A stretch of 64,000 nt of DNA from the NCBI GenBank assembly GCA_028824295.1, contig JAPPED010000027.1, positions 1 through 64,000 on the forward strand. The letters are read 5' to 3'. The position numbers were made by a program, and so were the translations under genes. This DNA comes from Rhodospirillales bacterium. GTDB taxonomy: Bacteria > Pseudomonadota > Alphaproteobacteria > TMED109. Every line of letters begins with the position of its first letter. Positions within the stretch are counted from its first letter, which is position 1. Under the pieces are notes generated by a model. That model worked only from the letters and a program-made list of their open reading frames with translations. It did not search any database and was not told the DNA's origin. Shown piece after piece: positions 45,389 to 55,240 of the stretch.

Positions 45389-46561
45389 TTACGGTTGATC
45401 GCGAAGTTCCGCGGCCATTGCTCGGACACTGAGTGCTTCCAGTGCCTCGGATAGGGGATAGCGGTCGTCGCCGGCGTGAACGACAAAGGCCCGCTCGGCG
45501 CGGACATCTGCGCAGGCTTGGTAGAAACCGCGGCGGATCCTGGCTGCCGGCGAGCGTTTGACCTCGATCGCCCAGCGGCTGCCGTCGGCGTGCTCGATCA
45601 CGAGGTCGATCTCCGCTCCGGCACTGGTTCGGTAGAAGAACGGTGTGGCGCGTGGAGGGAGCGTGGACACCAGGGTCTCGATGACGTGGCCTTCCCAACT
45701 CGCTCCGATGACCGGGTGACCGGCGAGTTGGTCGAGCGACGTGATGCCGAGCAAGGCATGCAACAAACCACTGTCTCGCACATAAACCTTTGGTGATTTC
45801 GCCAGGCGTTTGCCGACGTTCGCTCGAAGCGGCAGTAACCGGCGGACCAGCAGGAGATCCGTCAGAAGGTCGATGTAGCGGTTCACCGACTGCGTGCTTA
45901 TTTCAAGGGCCCGGCCGAGAGCCGAGGCGTTCAGCATGGTTCCCTGTCGGTGTGCAAGCATGGTCCATAGCCGCTCAAGGGTGGTGGCCGGGACCCGCGG
46001 GCCAAACAAGGCGACGTCACGCTCAAGGTACGTCCGGATAAAGTCCCACCGCAGCGCCATGCTGTGCTGGTCGCTCTCCGCTAGGTAGCTGTCAGGAAAG
46101 CCACCACGCAGCCACAACCGTTCACGTGATGACTGCGCGTCGACCACTTCCAGGGCAGAGAGCGGCACCATGTCAACGTACGCGATGCGCCCGGCCAGGG
46201 TTTCGCCCGATTGACGCAGCATGTCGATCGAAGCCGACCCCAGGATCAGGAAACACCCCTTGCCCTTTCCCCGCCGGCGTCCGCTATCGATGACACCCCG
46301 AAGCGTCTCGAAGAGCCCCGGCATCCGATGGATTTCGTCAAGAATGACGAGCCGATCCTCGACGTGGCTGAAATACAGCTTTGGTTCGGCCAGCCGACCG
46401 CGATCATCGCGGTCTTCCAAGTCGAGGTAGATCGCGTTGCGCGACTGCCCAATCTCGAGTGCCAGCGTCGTCTTCCCGACCTGTCTGGGTCCAATCAGGG
46501 CCACCGCCGCCTGACGATCGAGAGCGGCTTCCACTGCAGTCTGAACGATTCTGGGAATCAC
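45389..46561 (-). CDS. DUF4143 AAA-family ATPase
   Basis: The 390-residue product has an N-terminal AAA domain with Walker A LIGPRQVGKTTLAL, Walker B RLVILDEIHRMPG and sensor FLILGSASIDML. A winged-helix segment is followed by a C-terminal DUF4143 region with a PD-(D/E)xK-like motif (GAEIDLVIEH plus WAIEVKRSP). These proteins are common, occur singly, and are often spread by transfer; a role in DNA maintenance or stress is proposed but not established. It starts at ATG 46561 with no partner on its strand. No antitoxin-like gene is adjacent. Confidence 0.92.
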   Translation of the reverse strand: MIPRIVQTAVEAALDRQAAVALIGPRQVGKTTLALEIGQSRNAIYLDLEDRDDRGRLAEPKLYFSHVEDRLVILDEIHRMPGLFETLRGVIDSGRRRGKGKGCFLILGSASIDMLRQSGETLAGRIAYVDMVPLSALEVVDAQSSRERLWLRGGFPDSYLAESDQHSMALRWDFIRTYLERDVALFGPRVPATTLERLWTMLAHRQGTMLNASALGRALEISTQSVNRYIDLLTDLLLVRRLLPLRANVGKRLAKSPKVYVRDSGLLHALLGITSLDQLAGHPVIGASWEGHVIETLVSTLPPRATPFFYRTSAGAEIDLVIEHADGSRWAIEVKRSPAARIRRGFYQACADVRAERAFVVHAGDDRYPLSEALEALSVRAMAAELRDQP

Positions 46562-47118
46562 CCTTGCAATTTATCCACGTTATGGAATATTTACAAGGTA
46601 GCTGTCCGTGCATTGGCGGGTGTCCCGTGCCCGCCGTGGGAGTATTCGCTGTTCCTGCCGACCGTGCCGGCCGGTCTCAAGGCCGGTAAGCTGGTGCTTG
46701 CGCGGCGTCCTCAGCAGATCGGGCGTTCAATTCTTGCATTCGTGTGAGTTTGAGCACCAGTTTTTTCGTTGGGGCAGGTAGACGAGGTGCCGGTCAAACC
46801 GCATTCGCGTGCGTCCGCGAGGCGTCTCAGCCGAACCGTCAGCCCGTGTAGGACTTGTCCAAGTCAGTGCAGCACCAATTTGACTCCCGCGGATACTGGA
46901 TTGCATTCCGGAGAGGTGAGCACGATTTTTTCTTAGCGGATCCTGGATTGGCTGGCTTCCTTGGGGGGGATCGGGAGATCGTGGATACCCATGGACCAAG
47001 GCTGATCACCGGAGTCGGTCCGCCAGGCGCGCAAGGGTTGCTCATCTGCGGTGCGCATGGCGGCCCGCTTGTGTGGTGCCGACGGGCCGGTCTTTCACCC
47101 GCCGGCACCGGCGGAACC
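46562..47118. other. Intergenic, no gene recognised
   Basis: This 557-bp gap lies upstream of the DUF4143 gene and downstream of the thiolase gene, both on the minus strand. It should hold the DUF4143 promoter and a thiolase terminator. Local runs of T (46758-46763 and 46925-46931) stand out from the GC-rich background, but I see no clear hairpin or gene. Confidence 0.35.
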
Positions 47119-48303
47119 TCAGCAGACCTCGAACAGTCCTGCGGCTCCCATGCCGCCGCCGATGCACATGGTGCACACCACGTGTTTCGCACCGCGGCGA
47201 CGGCCCTCGATCAAGGCGTGCCCGACCAGCCTTGAACCGGACATGCCGTAGGGGTGCCCGATCGAGATCGCCCCGCCGTCGACGTTGTACTTCTCGGGAT
47301 CAATCCCGAGTTCCTCGCGGCAGTACAGCGCCTGTACGGCAAAGGCTTCGTTGAGCTCCCAGAGGTCGATGTCGTCGATGCTGAGACCGTGTCGCTGAAG
47401 CAGGCGGGGAACCGCCCGGACCGGCCCGATTCCCATCTCGTCCGGTTCGAGGCCGGACACTGCAAGTCCCCGGAAAATGCCGAGCGGCTCGACACCCCGT
47501 TTCTCCGCTTCTGCAGAGTCCATGACCACGCACGCCGACGCGCCGTCCGACAGCTGGCTGGCGTTGCCGGCGGTGATGCACTTGTCCGGTCCCATCACCG
47601 GGTCGAGCCCGGCCAGGCCCTCGGCCGTGGTGGACGGGCGGTTGCCTTCGTCGCGCTCAAGGGTCACCGCAACTTCCGAGATCTCCCCGGTCTCCCTGTC
47701 CTGGACCAGCTTGACCGAAGGAAGCGGGACGATCTCGTCATCGAGACGACCCGCCTGCTGCGCGGCCGCCGTCCGCATCTGCGACGACAGCGCGTACTCG
47801 TCCTGGCTCTCGCGGCTGACGCCGTAGCGGTCAGCCACGACCTCCGCCGTCTGGATCATGCTGAAATACAGTTCGGGCTTGTGCTCGTTGATCCAGGTGT
47901 CCTGCGCCCGAAAGTCGTTGGCGTGCTCGTTCTGCACCAAGCTGATCGATTCGAGCCCGCCCGCGACCATGATGGGGACGCGGTCGACCAGCACCCGCTG
48001 CGCCGCCATCGCGATGGCCTGCATCCCGGACGAGCAGAACCGGTTGACCGTGGCTCCCGCCACCTCCACCGGAAGACCGCCGCGGATGGCGCACTGTCGA
48101 GCGATATTGCCGCCGGTCGCTCCTTCGGGCATGGCGCAGCCCATGAGGACATCCTCGACCTCACCGGGCTCCACGCCGGCGCGATCCACCGAGTGGCGGA
48201 TGGCGTGCCCGCCGAGCTCGGCCCCGTGCGTGTTGTTGAAGGCGCCCCGGTAGGCCTTGCCGATCGGGGTGCGCGCCGTCGAGGCGATAACAGCTTCAGG
48301 CAT
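47119..48303 (-). CDS. Acetyl-CoA acetyltransferase (thiolase)
   Basis: The 394-residue thiolase has the nucleophile Cys in [20 protein letters not shown] (about residue 89). The catalytic His is in [11 protein letters not shown], and the C-terminal motif [20 protein letters not shown] holds the second Cys. The motif [19 protein letters not shown] is also intact. It cleaves 3-ketoacyl-CoA or condenses two acetyl-CoA. It lies 35 bp downstream of the FadJ-like gene on the same strand, so the two form a beta-oxidation unit. Confidence 0.95.
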   Translation of the reverse strand: MPEAVIASTARTPIGKAYRGAFNNTHGAELGGHAIRHSVDRAGVEPGEVEDVLMGCAMPEGATGGNIARQCAIRGGLPVEVAGATVNRFCSSGMQAIAMAAQRVLVDRVPIMVAGGLESISLVQNEHANDFRAQDTWINEHKPELYFSMIQTAEVVADRYGVSRESQDEYALSSQMRTAAAQQAGRLDDEIVPLPSVKLVQDRETGEISEVAVTLERDEGNRPSTTAEGLAGLDPVMGPDKCITAGNASQLSDGASACVVMDSAEAEKRGVEPLGIFRGLAVSGLEPDEMGIGPVRAVPRLLQRHGLSIDDIDLWELNEAFAVQALYCREELGIDPEKYNVDGGAISIGHPYGMSGSRLVGHALIEGRRRGAKHVVCTMCIGGGMGAAGLFEVC

Positions 48304-48338
48304 GAAAAGATTCTCCTTCGGGGGCGGAAACCGTCCGC

Positions 48339-50438
48339 CTAGTTCGCGTCCTTGAATGATCCGCCGTCGCGCGCCAGGCGCTCGAGCAGCGGCGATTCCG
48401 GCCAGAGTGCCGGTTCGTCCTTGCGGAATTCGGCGATCGAGCTGGCGATCGAGGCCAGTCCCTGGCGTTCCGCGTGGTACATCGGACCGCCGCGCCAGGC
48501 GGGGTAGCCGTAACCGTTCACGTAGATCACGTCGATGTCGGAGGCACGCTGCGCGAAACCCTCTTCGAGGATTCGCGACCCCTCATTGACCAGCGCGCCG
48601 TGCAGGCGGGCCAGCACTTCCTCGTCATCGAACGTCCGACGGTTCACCTTCTGCTCGCGGCTTACCCGGAGGATGATCTCCTCGACCTCGGGGTCCGGGC
48701 TGCCTCTGCGGCTGCCCTCCTCGTACAGGTACCACCCCTTGCCGACTTTCTGGCCGTACCTTCCCTGCTCACACAGGGCATCGGCGACGGCGCCGGTGTA
48801 GCCACCGCCTTTGTACAAGCCCTCGGCGATGTGGCGTTTACGGATGTACCAGCCGACGTCATTTCCGGCGAGGTCGCTCACGGCCAGCGGCCCCATCGCC
48901 CAGCCGAACGCATAGGCCGCCCGGTCCACCTGCTCGGGGAGGGCGCCGCGTTCGACCAGGAACTGGGCCTGCCGGATGTACTCGTGAAACATCCGGTTGC
49001 CCACGAACCCGTCGCAGTTGCCGACCAGCACGCCCACCTTCCGGATGGTGCGTGCCAGAGCCATGGCGCTCGCGATGACCTCGGCCGACGTCTTGGAGCC
49101 GCGGACGATCTCCAGCAGCCGCATGACGTTGGCCGGGCTGAAGAAATGGGTCCCGATCACCTCTTCAGGCCGCCGGGTGGTAGCCGCAATCGCATCGATG
49201 TCGAGCGTCGAGGTGTTGCTCGCGAGAATCGCCCCTTCCCGCATCACCTTGTCAAGCGCCGTGAAGACCTTCTGCTTGACCGGCATGTCCTCGAACACCG
49301 CCTCGATCACGATGTCGGCTTCGGCGAGCGCGTCCATGTCGCTGACGCCCTGAATCAATTCCATGCGTGCGTCGAGCGCCGCCTGCGGCATCCGGCCCCG
49401 GTCCACGGCTCGCTGGTAGTTGCCGCGCACGACACCGAGCCCGCGCTCAAGCGATGCCTGGTCCGTATCCATGATGCAAACCGGGATCCCGACGTTCGCG
49501 AAGTTCATGGCAATTCCGCCGCCCATGGTGCCTGCGCCGATGACCGCGGCACTCTTGATGGGCCGGGTGGCAGTCGTCTTGGGGACGTCATCAATCTTGT
49601 TGGCGGCACGCTCGGAGAAAAACGCGTGGATAAGCGCCGGGGACTCCTCGGAATCGTGGCACTCCACGAACAGGCGCCGTTCGTTGGTAATCCCCTCGTC
49701 GAACGGCAGGGTGACCGATCCCCGCACGGCTTCGACACAGCGAAGCGGCCCTTCTCGCCCGCGGGCGACCCGGGCCAGTTTTTCCTTGGCCTTGTCGAAG
49801 ATCGCTTCGTCGACGCCCTGCACCCTTTCGTCACGCTCGCGAGTCGCTCCTGCCGTTGCCTGGCCGTCGAGCACCCGTTCCGCGTAGGCGATTGCCGCCG
49901 CGACGTGATCGCCCTCGGCGATCTCGTCGACGAGGCCGAGCTCCAGTGCCAGCGGTGCCGGAATGGGGTCTCCCGACGTGATCATCTCCAGCGCCCGCTC
50001 GACGCCGATCAAACGCGGGAGCCGTTGCGTACCGCCCGCCCCGGGCAGCAGGCCGAGCTTCACTTCCGGCAGCCCGAGGCGCGTCTTGGGATGCGCGACA
50101 CGAGCCTGGCATCCCATGGCGACCTCCAGGCCGCCGCCGAGCGGGGTCCCGTGTACCGCAGCAATCGTGGGTTTTTCGGATGACTCGTAGCCGTCGATGA
50201 CCTTCCCGAGGCCGGGTTCCCGCATGGGCTTGCCGAACTCGTTGATGTCGGCACCCGCCATGAACGTGCGACCGCCGCCCGTGAGAACGATGGCTTCGAC
50301 CGCGGGGTCGGCCATCGATTCGTTGAAGCAGCGAAGCATGCCTTCGCGCACGGGTTGCGCGAGCGCGTTGACGGGGGGATTGTTGACGGTGATCACGCTG
50401 ACGCGTCCCCGCCGCTCCCAAGTTACCGGACTGGCCAT
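48339..50438 (-). CDS. Bifunctional enoyl-CoA hydratase/3-hydroxyacyl-CoA dehydrogenase
   Basis: The 699-residue product has a crotonase domain at the N-terminus ([20 protein letters not shown] and [16 protein letters not shown], plus [20 protein letters not shown]). An NAD-binding dehydrogenase domain starts near 290 with [20 protein letters not shown], and a duplicated C-terminal domain has [20 protein letters not shown]. This is the FadJ/MFP layout that carries out two consecutive steps of fatty-acid beta-oxidation. With the thiolase 35 bp downstream it covers three steps. Acyl-CoA dehydrogenase is not nearby. ATG 50438 is the start; 101 bp upstream a secreted protein gene diverges. Confidence 0.95.
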   Translation of the reverse strand: MASPVTWERRGRVSVITVNNPPVNALAQPVREGMLRCFNESMADPAVEAIVLTGGGRTFMAGADINEFGKPMREPGLGKVIDGYESSEKPTIAAVHGTPLGGGLEVAMGCQARVAHPKTRLGLPEVKLGLLPGAGGTQRLPRLIGVERALEMITSGDPIPAPLALELGLVDEIAEGDHVAAAIAYAERVLDGQATAGATRERDERVQGVDEAIFDKAKEKLARVARGREGPLRCVEAVRGSVTLPFDEGITNERRLFVECHDSEESPALIHAFFSERAANKIDDVPKTTATRPIKSAAVIGAGTMGGGIAMNFANVGIPVCIMDTDQASLERGLGVVRGNYQRAVDRGRMPQAALDARMELIQGVSDMDALAEADIVIEAVFEDMPVKQKVFTALDKVMREGAILASNTSTLDIDAIAATTRRPEEVIGTHFFSPANVMRLLEIVRGSKTSAEVIASAMALARTIRKVGVLVGNCDGFVGNRMFHEYIRQAQFLVERGALPEQVDRAAYAFGWAMGPLAVSDLAGNDVGWYIRKRHIAEGLYKGGGYTGAVADALCEQGRYGQKVGKGWYLYEEGSRRGSPDPEVEEIILRVSREQKVNRRTFDDEEVLARLHGALVNEGSRILEEGFAQRASDIDVIYVNGYGYPAWRGGPMYHAERQGLASIASSIAEFRKDEPALWPESPLLERLARDGGSFKDAN

Positions 50439-50539
50439 TGAAAATCCTCTCCCCCTCGAACAGCGGGATTACAGTCTGCGAACCATAGGGCGAGGCGGCA
50501 GTATAATCGTCCGAAGTCGAAATACAGGCGGCTCCAACC

Positions 50540-51019
50540 ATGCAGTTTCTTGTGTTTGCGGTGCTGGTTGCCGCGATTGCGGCGCCCGCGGCAGCGGAAG
50601 GACCGTTCGGCCTTCCAGCCGGATATAGCTGGGGGGACGCACCGGAACCGGGTGCCGTGGCTGCGGTGGCCGAGCGGCAGGGAGCCGAGGTCAGAATCCT
50701 TCTTGATCTCGACACCGCCCCGCTCTCCGATGCACGCTCGTTCACAGCCGTGTACTGCGACGGGCACGGCCTCCAGCAGATCCGCACGGCGACCACCCGT
50801 TACCACCGCGGCGACGTGCTGCGGCGCTTTCGCCGGCTTCTCGCGATCCTGGAAAACGAGTTCGGACCGCCGAGTCACGGTCGGCCGGAGGTCGGAACCG
50901 CCTACTGGGAGCAAGACGTCGCGCTGGAGACGTGGCCGGTGTCCAAGACCAAGTTCATGGTGGTGCTGATCCGGAACGGCCCCGCCGTCGGGCAATGTGC
51001 AGCCGAGGATTCCGTCTGA
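50540..51019 (+). CDS. Secreted hypothetical protein
   Basis: I do not recognise this 159-residue protein. A signal peptide is evident (MQFLVFAVLVAAIAAPAAAE, cleaved about residue 19). The mature part contains FTAVYCDGHGLQQIRTATT and a second Cys near the C-terminus (PAVGQCAAED), which could form a disulfide in the periplasm. The length, normal codon use and clean signal peptide suggest a real gene. It diverges from the beta-oxidation genes and precedes tRNA-Arg. Function is unknown. Confidence 0.7.
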   Translation: MQFLVFAVLVAAIAAPAAAEGPFGLPAGYSWGDAPEPGAVAAVAERQGAEVRILLDLDTAPLSDARSFTAVYCDGHGLQQIRTATTRYHRGDVLRRFRRLLAILENEFGPPSHGRPEVGTAYWEQDVALETWPVSKTKFMVVLIRNGPAVGQCAAEDSV

Positions 51020-51089
51020 TCCGGCCGGTAGCGTGAGCGCCGGCCACCGGCAAGCCGTAGCCTTTTTGCCGGCTATGCTGCCGGGGATC

Positions 51090-51166
<77 letters not shown>

Positions 51167-51236
51167 TCCTATCTAGCTGATTCTAAATACACAGTTGGAT
51201 CACTCGCACGTATCTGGGGGACCTTATCGGCGAGGC

Positions 51237-51269
51237 TGGCAAACTATTGGCAAACAAATGGCAGAGAAT
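51237..51269 (+). repeat. Three tandem 11-bp repeats after tRNA-Arg
   Basis: TGGCAAACTAT, TGGCAAACAAA and TGGCAGAGAAT follow one another without gaps. Short direct repeats with this spacing near a tRNA 3' end look like arm-type binding sites of a tyrosine integrase. No integrase gene is present in the window, so this may be the remnant of an attachment site. Confidence 0.5.
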
Positions 51270-51503
51270 TTCCGACCACGATCGGCGACGTGGGCGGCAG
51301 CGGTGTGTGTTCGGTCGGTCGTCGGGTGGAAATCACGGTGGATGAAGATCAGCACCCTGAACGAGCCAGGTTGGTCCACACCGTCGTGGCCACGAGCGCC
51401 GAACGCGCGACCGCCCCAGCGGGATCGGTCCCCGTCACCGTCATCACCGTCTCGAAACTGGCGGGCAGCGCCTGCGTGACCCGGCGCAGCTTGCACACCG
51501 GCC

Positions 51504-51635
51504 GGATCTGGAGAACCGCACCGTCAGCGTCGTCCCGTTCACCGTCGCGCCGGTGGCCACGGGCAGCGTCGTGTCCGCCGGCCTAGCGTTGGTCGCCGCC
51601 TGCCCGGTGAAGTCCGCCACCGCGTTGGGGTCCAT
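51504..51635 (-). pseudogene. Fragment of a SwmB/Ig-like repeat surface protein
   Basis: The frame reads FTGQAATNARPADTTLPVAT and then GATVNGTTLTVRFS, matching the start of SwmB-like beta repeats (ATVNGTTLTV is the hallmark). Such repeats occur in large secreted proteins, often together with Calx-beta domains like the one at the left end of the window. The repeat is cut after about 44 codons and continues into unrelated sequence. It is therefore a relic of a former large surface protein gene. Confidence 0.55.
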
Positions 51636-51911
51636 GCACTGCGTCTCCTGAAGTCGCCCGTGACGAGTTGACAGGATGCGTGAGGCCCCGAACCGTCAAA
51701 TTCCCTCACGATCAACGCGTAAGGTGTTCCGATGAGGCGGGTTGCGTGCATGCCTGTGCCGGCGATTTTCTCGCTGCATGCTCGTCTTCGCTCATGGAAC
51801 CGCAGGTAAGCCTGCAACCCGTGATGCCCGGCTCTCCTCCCGCAGGCGCATTGCCAACAGTTACCCTCGCGACGGTCCCGGGCAATACGCAGATCGGCTC
51901 CGGACCCGCCG

Positions 51912-54137
51912 CTACCGCCTGAGATCGAAACGGTCCAGGGTCATCACCTTGGCCCACGCCGCAACGAAGTCTTCCAGGAATGCTTCCTGTCCGTCGTCGG
52001 CCGCGTAGTGCTCAGCGACCGCACGCAGCTCGGAGTTGGAGCCGAAGATCAGATCGACCGGGGTCGCCGTCCACCTGAGCTCGCCGGTCGTGCGGTCACG
52101 ACCCTCGTATACCCCTTCGGCGGCCGACTCGGACCACTGCGTGGACACGTCGACCAGATTGACGAAGAAGTCGTTGCTCAGTGTCCCGGGACGATCCGTG
52201 AGCACGCCGTGCGGCGAGCTTCCGGCGTTGCAGTCCATCGCGCGCATGCCACCGACGAGCACCATCATCTCCGGGATCGTCAGGTTCAGGAAAGCTGCCT
52301 TCTCCACCAGCATGTCGACCGGCGAACGGGAGTTGCCGTCGGCGAAATAATTGCGAAATCCGTCCGCCTTCGGCTCGAGCAGGGCGAAGGAGGCGACGTC
52401 GGTCTGCTGCAGAGATGCGTCCATGCGCCCCGGCGCAAAGGGTACCGCCACCTCGAACCCGGCTTCTGCGGCGGCATGCTCGATGGCGGCCGCCCCGCCC
52501 AGGACGATCAGATCGGCGAGGGAAACCCGTTTGTTGCCCGATTGCGCCGTGTTGAATTCACGCCGGACGGTTTCGAGGGTCTGCAGCACGCGGGCCAGTT
52601 CTGCCGGATCGTTGGCAGCCCACCCGCTTTGCGGTGCGAGACGGATTCGCGCGCCGTTGGCACCGCCGCGCATGTCGGTCCCGCGGAACGTAGACGCCGA
52701 GGCCCAGGCGGCCCGGGTCAGTTCGGCACCCGACAACCCGGAAGCGAGAATCGCGGCCTTCAATGCGGCCGCGTCCTGTGCGTCGATCAGGACGTGATCC
52801 ACTGCCGGGATGGGGTCCTGCCACACGAACTCCTCGCCCGGCACGTCGTTGCCCAGATAGCGTGAGGTCGGACCCAGGTCGCGATGTGTCAACTTGAACC
52901 AGGCGCGGGCGAAGGCGTCCGAGAACTCGTCTGGATGTTCGAGCCAGCGCGACGTGATCTCCCGATAGGCCGGGTCCTCCTTCAGCGAAAGGTCGGTGGT
53001 GAGCATCATGGGCGCGTGCCGCGCGGCGGGATCGTGGGCATCCGGCACCCAGTCCGATGCCGCCCCGTCGGCGGGCTCCCACTGGACGACGCCGGCCGGG
53101 CTTCGCGTCTGTACCCAGTCGAAGGCGTACAGGTTCTCCAGGAAGTTGTGGGTCCAGGCGGCAGGACTGTGTGTCCACGCGCCCTCAAGGCCACTGGTGA
53201 TCGTGTCAGCGCCATGGCCGTCGCCGAAACTGCTCCGCCAACCGAAACCCTGCGCCTCGATGACGTCTCCCTCCGGTTCGGCACCGACGTAACGGGACGG
53301 GTCCGCCGCACCGTGCGCCTTGCCAAAGGTGTGCCCGCCGGCAATCAGCGCGGCCGTCTCCTCGTCATTCATCGCCATGCGGCCGAACGCCTCGCGGATG
53401 GCGTGCGCGGCCGCCAGCGGGTCCGGGTTGCCGCCCGGGCCCACGGGATTCACGTAGATCAGGCCCATCTGGGTGGCACCGAAGGGAGGATCGAGCTCCC
53501 CGTCTGCGTTGCGGCGATCGGCCGCGAGCCACTCGCCCTCCGGGCCCCAGTTCACGTCCTCCGGTTGCCAGGCGTCGATGCGCCCCCCCGCAAAGCCCAG
53601 GGTCTCGAAGCCCATCGACTCCATGGCCACCGTGCCAGCGAGGATCATCAGGTCGGCCCAGGAGATCTTGCGGCCGTACCTCTTCTTGATCGGCCAGAGC
53701 AGCCGGTGCGCCTTGTCCAGGTTGGCGTTGTCGGGCCAGCTGTTGAGCGGTGCCAAACGCTGCAGCCCGCCGTCCGCCCCACCTCGCCCGTCAATGGTTC
53801 GATAGGTGCCCGCGCTGTGCCAGGCCATGCGAATGAAGAACGGGCCGTAGTGACCGAAGTCCGCCGGCCACCAGTCCTGGGATGTCGTCATCAATGCTTC
53901 GAGGTCGGCCTTCACCGCATTCAGGTCCAGGCTTTCGAACGCCTCGGCATAGTCGAAGTCCCTGCCCAGCGGACTCGATGCCCGGGAGTCCTGGCGCAGT
54001 GGATCGAGGTTCAGCCGGTTCGGCCACCAGTACTCGTTGTCCGGTGCACCGCCTTGGGCAACTGCGAGACTGGCCGGCAGGCCTATCAATACCCCGATTG
54101 TCAGCAAGGCCGTGATAGATATCATTCGCTTCTGCAC
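51912..54137 (-). CDS. katG: Catalase-peroxidase KatG with export signal
   Basis: The product is a complete bifunctional catalase-peroxidase. The distal heme pocket is [20 protein letters not shown], with Trp and His. The Tyr of the Met-Tyr-Trp adduct is in [13 protein letters not shown], the Met in [20 protein letters not shown], and the proximal His in [11 protein letters not shown]. Unusually, an N-terminal signal peptide ([20 protein letters not shown], then VAQGG) precedes the enzyme, so it should be periplasmic, like KatP. I prefer GTG 54137: GGAG lies 9 nt upstream and it gives a Lys-Arg start before the hydrophobic segment. ATG 54152 and ATG 54167 are alternatives. It diverges from vapC with only 70 bp between. 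Confidence 0.93.
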   Translation of the reverse strand: MQKRMISITALLTIGVLIGLPASLAVAQGGAPDNEYWWPNRLNLDPLRQDSRASSPLGRDFDYAEAFESLDLNAVKADLEALMTTSQDWWPADFGHYGPFFIRMAWHSAGTYRTIDGRGGADGGLQRLAPLNSWPDNANLDKAHRLLWPIKKRYGRKISWADLMILAGTVAMESMGFETLGFAGGRIDAWQPEDVNWGPEGEWLAADRRNADGELDPPFGATQMGLIYVNPVGPGGNPDPLAAAHAIREAFGRMAMNDEETAALIAGGHTFGKAHGAADPSRYVGAEPEGDVIEAQGFGWRSSFGDGHGADTITSGLEGAWTHSPAAWTHNFLENLYAFDWVQTRSPAGVVQWEPADGAASDWVPDAHDPAARHAPMMLTTDLSLKEDPAYREITSRWLEHPDEFSDAFARAWFKLTHRDLGPTSRYLGNDVPGEEFVWQDPIPAVDHVLIDAQDAAALKAAILASGLSGAELTRAAWASASTFRGTDMRGGANGARIRLAPQSGWAANDPAELARVLQTLETVRREFNTAQSGNKRVSLADLIVLGGAAAIEHAAAEAGFEVAVPFAPGRMDASLQQTDVASFALLEPKADGFRNYFADGNSRSPVDMLVEKAAFLNLTIPEMMVLVGGMRAMDCNAGSSPHGVLTDRPGTLSNDFFVNLVDVSTQWSESAAEGVYEGRDRTTGELRWTATPVDLIFGSNSELRAVAEHYAADDGQEAFLEDFVAAWAKVMTLDRFDLRR

Positions 54138-54207
54138 GGTGACCGGCTCCATCAATAGTGGCGTCATCCCCGACGTAGCTTAGGCGCTGTCTGTCTGCTT
54201 GCAATTG

Positions 54208-54636
54208 ATGCGCCTCGTGCTCGATGCGAGCGTGACGGTCAAGTGGCTGGTTGTTGAGGAGGATGCGGACGTTGCGCGGGAACTGGCGACGAGCGGCCAA
54301 GACCTGCATGCGCCGCGCCAGATGGCTGCCGAGATCGCCAATGCTCTGTGGCGCAAGGCGCAGTCGGGCGAGATCGAACGTCGGGCCGCGGACATCTTGA
54401 TGACCAACGTATCGGATATGCCCGTGCACTGGGGCGTTGACGAACTCTTCGCCGACGACGCTATGCGTCTGGCACTGGCCCTCGACTACCCGGTTTACGA
54501 CTACGTGTATCTTGCGCTCGCGCACCGGATCGGCGCGACTGTGGTAACGGCGGACCGACGCTTCGCGGCGGCCGTTGCCTTGACCGAGCACGGCGAATCC
54601 GTCCTGGTGCTGGCCGACTACGCTGCAGCGCAGTGA
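54208..54636 (+). CDS. PIN-domain ribonuclease of the VapC type
   Basis: The 142-residue product has the PIN signature: Asp in RLVLDASVTVKWLVVEED, Glu in MAAEIANALWRKAQ, Asp in YPVYDYVYLALAHRIG and Asp in TVVTADRRFAAA. It should be an Mg-dependent RNase acting on specific RNAs, as VapC toxins do. The start at ATG 54208 gives MRLVLDAS; earlier codons are TTG. No antitoxin gene precedes it: the upstream 70 bp are non-coding and then the divergent katG begins. Nor does a VapB-like frame follow. It is either an orphan or a relic whose antitoxin was lost. Confidence 0.85.
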   Translation: MRLVLDASVTVKWLVVEEDADVARELATSGQDLHAPRQMAAEIANALWRKAQSGEIERRAADILMTNVSDMPVHWGVDELFADDAMRLALALDYPVYDYVYLALAHRIGATVVTADRRFAAAVALTEHGESVLVLADYAAAQ

Positions 54637-54803
54637 CAGGATTTCTTTCGTCATGCCCCTGTCCCGGCATGCCGGCCCTAGCGGTAGCCGTAGGTGACAA
54701 GTATATGATTTGGTGTAGGAAATGTCCTTGCCAAACCATTTGTTCGTTGCCGGCAGGTTCAAACCGGCCGTCCAAAATCACGGATACCGGGAAGGCGGAG
54801 GCG

Positions 54804-55118
54804 ATGCAGGAAGGCAGGGACCGCCGCGGGCAGGGGCGCACGGCGACCGCGAACGACAACGGCGGGCCGGAGGCACGGTTCGGGGACGCGGTACTGCGCC
54901 TCGCGCGGCTGCTCTGCACGTCCCTCCACGCGTCTTGCAACGCCGAGCTCGAAGAGACCTTCGACCTCTGCATCGCCAGCGCAGTGCGCGGCTGCATCCA
55001 CCAGCGCCAGACGTTCGGCATCTGCTCGTACGACGAGCGCGTCGCCTTCCAGTGCAACTGGACCGGCGTCGTTCGCCAGGGCCTCGCTGGTGAATCTCAT
55101 CAGGCTCGCGCACGCTGA
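54804..55118 (+). CDS. Hypothetical protein, uncertain
   Basis: The 104-residue frame starts MQEGRDRRGQGRTATANDNG and continues EARFGDAVLRLARLL, text that recalls small proteins found beside integrase genes on mobile elements. The rest (LHASCNAELEETFDLCIASA) is unfamiliar and Cys-rich. A GGCGGAGG stretch precedes the ATG closely. I am not sure it is expressed. The remaining bases of 54637-55240 hold nothing else I recognise. Confidence 0.35.
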   Translation: MQEGRDRRGQGRTATANDNGGPEARFGDAVLRLARLLCTSLHASCNAELEETFDLCIASAVRGCIHQRQTFGICSYDERVAFQCNWTGVVRQGLAGESHQARAR

Positions 55119-55240
55119 AACGCGGGTGGCACCCGGACCCGGACCGGGGTGATCCAGCGTGAGCGGGGTGGGGGTTCCGCTCTGCTAGCATGAAGTGCGC
55201 TTGGCCGTTCAGCAACGGCCGGCGCATGGAGGATTCGGCG

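Larger units (their letters stand above)
51167..51911. other. Gap between tRNA-Arg and katG, mostly non-coding
   Basis: This 745-bp stretch holds the tandem 11-bp repeats and one fragment of a surface-protein repeat domain (51504-51635). Other open frames look like composition artefacts. The pattern suggests insertions and deletions at a tRNA site. Confidence 0.5.

Noticed and set aside
48474-50183. Plus-strand frame of 569 codons opposite the beta-oxidation enzyme
   Set aside because: Shadow of the minus-strand FadJ-like gene, which has complete motifs in both domains.
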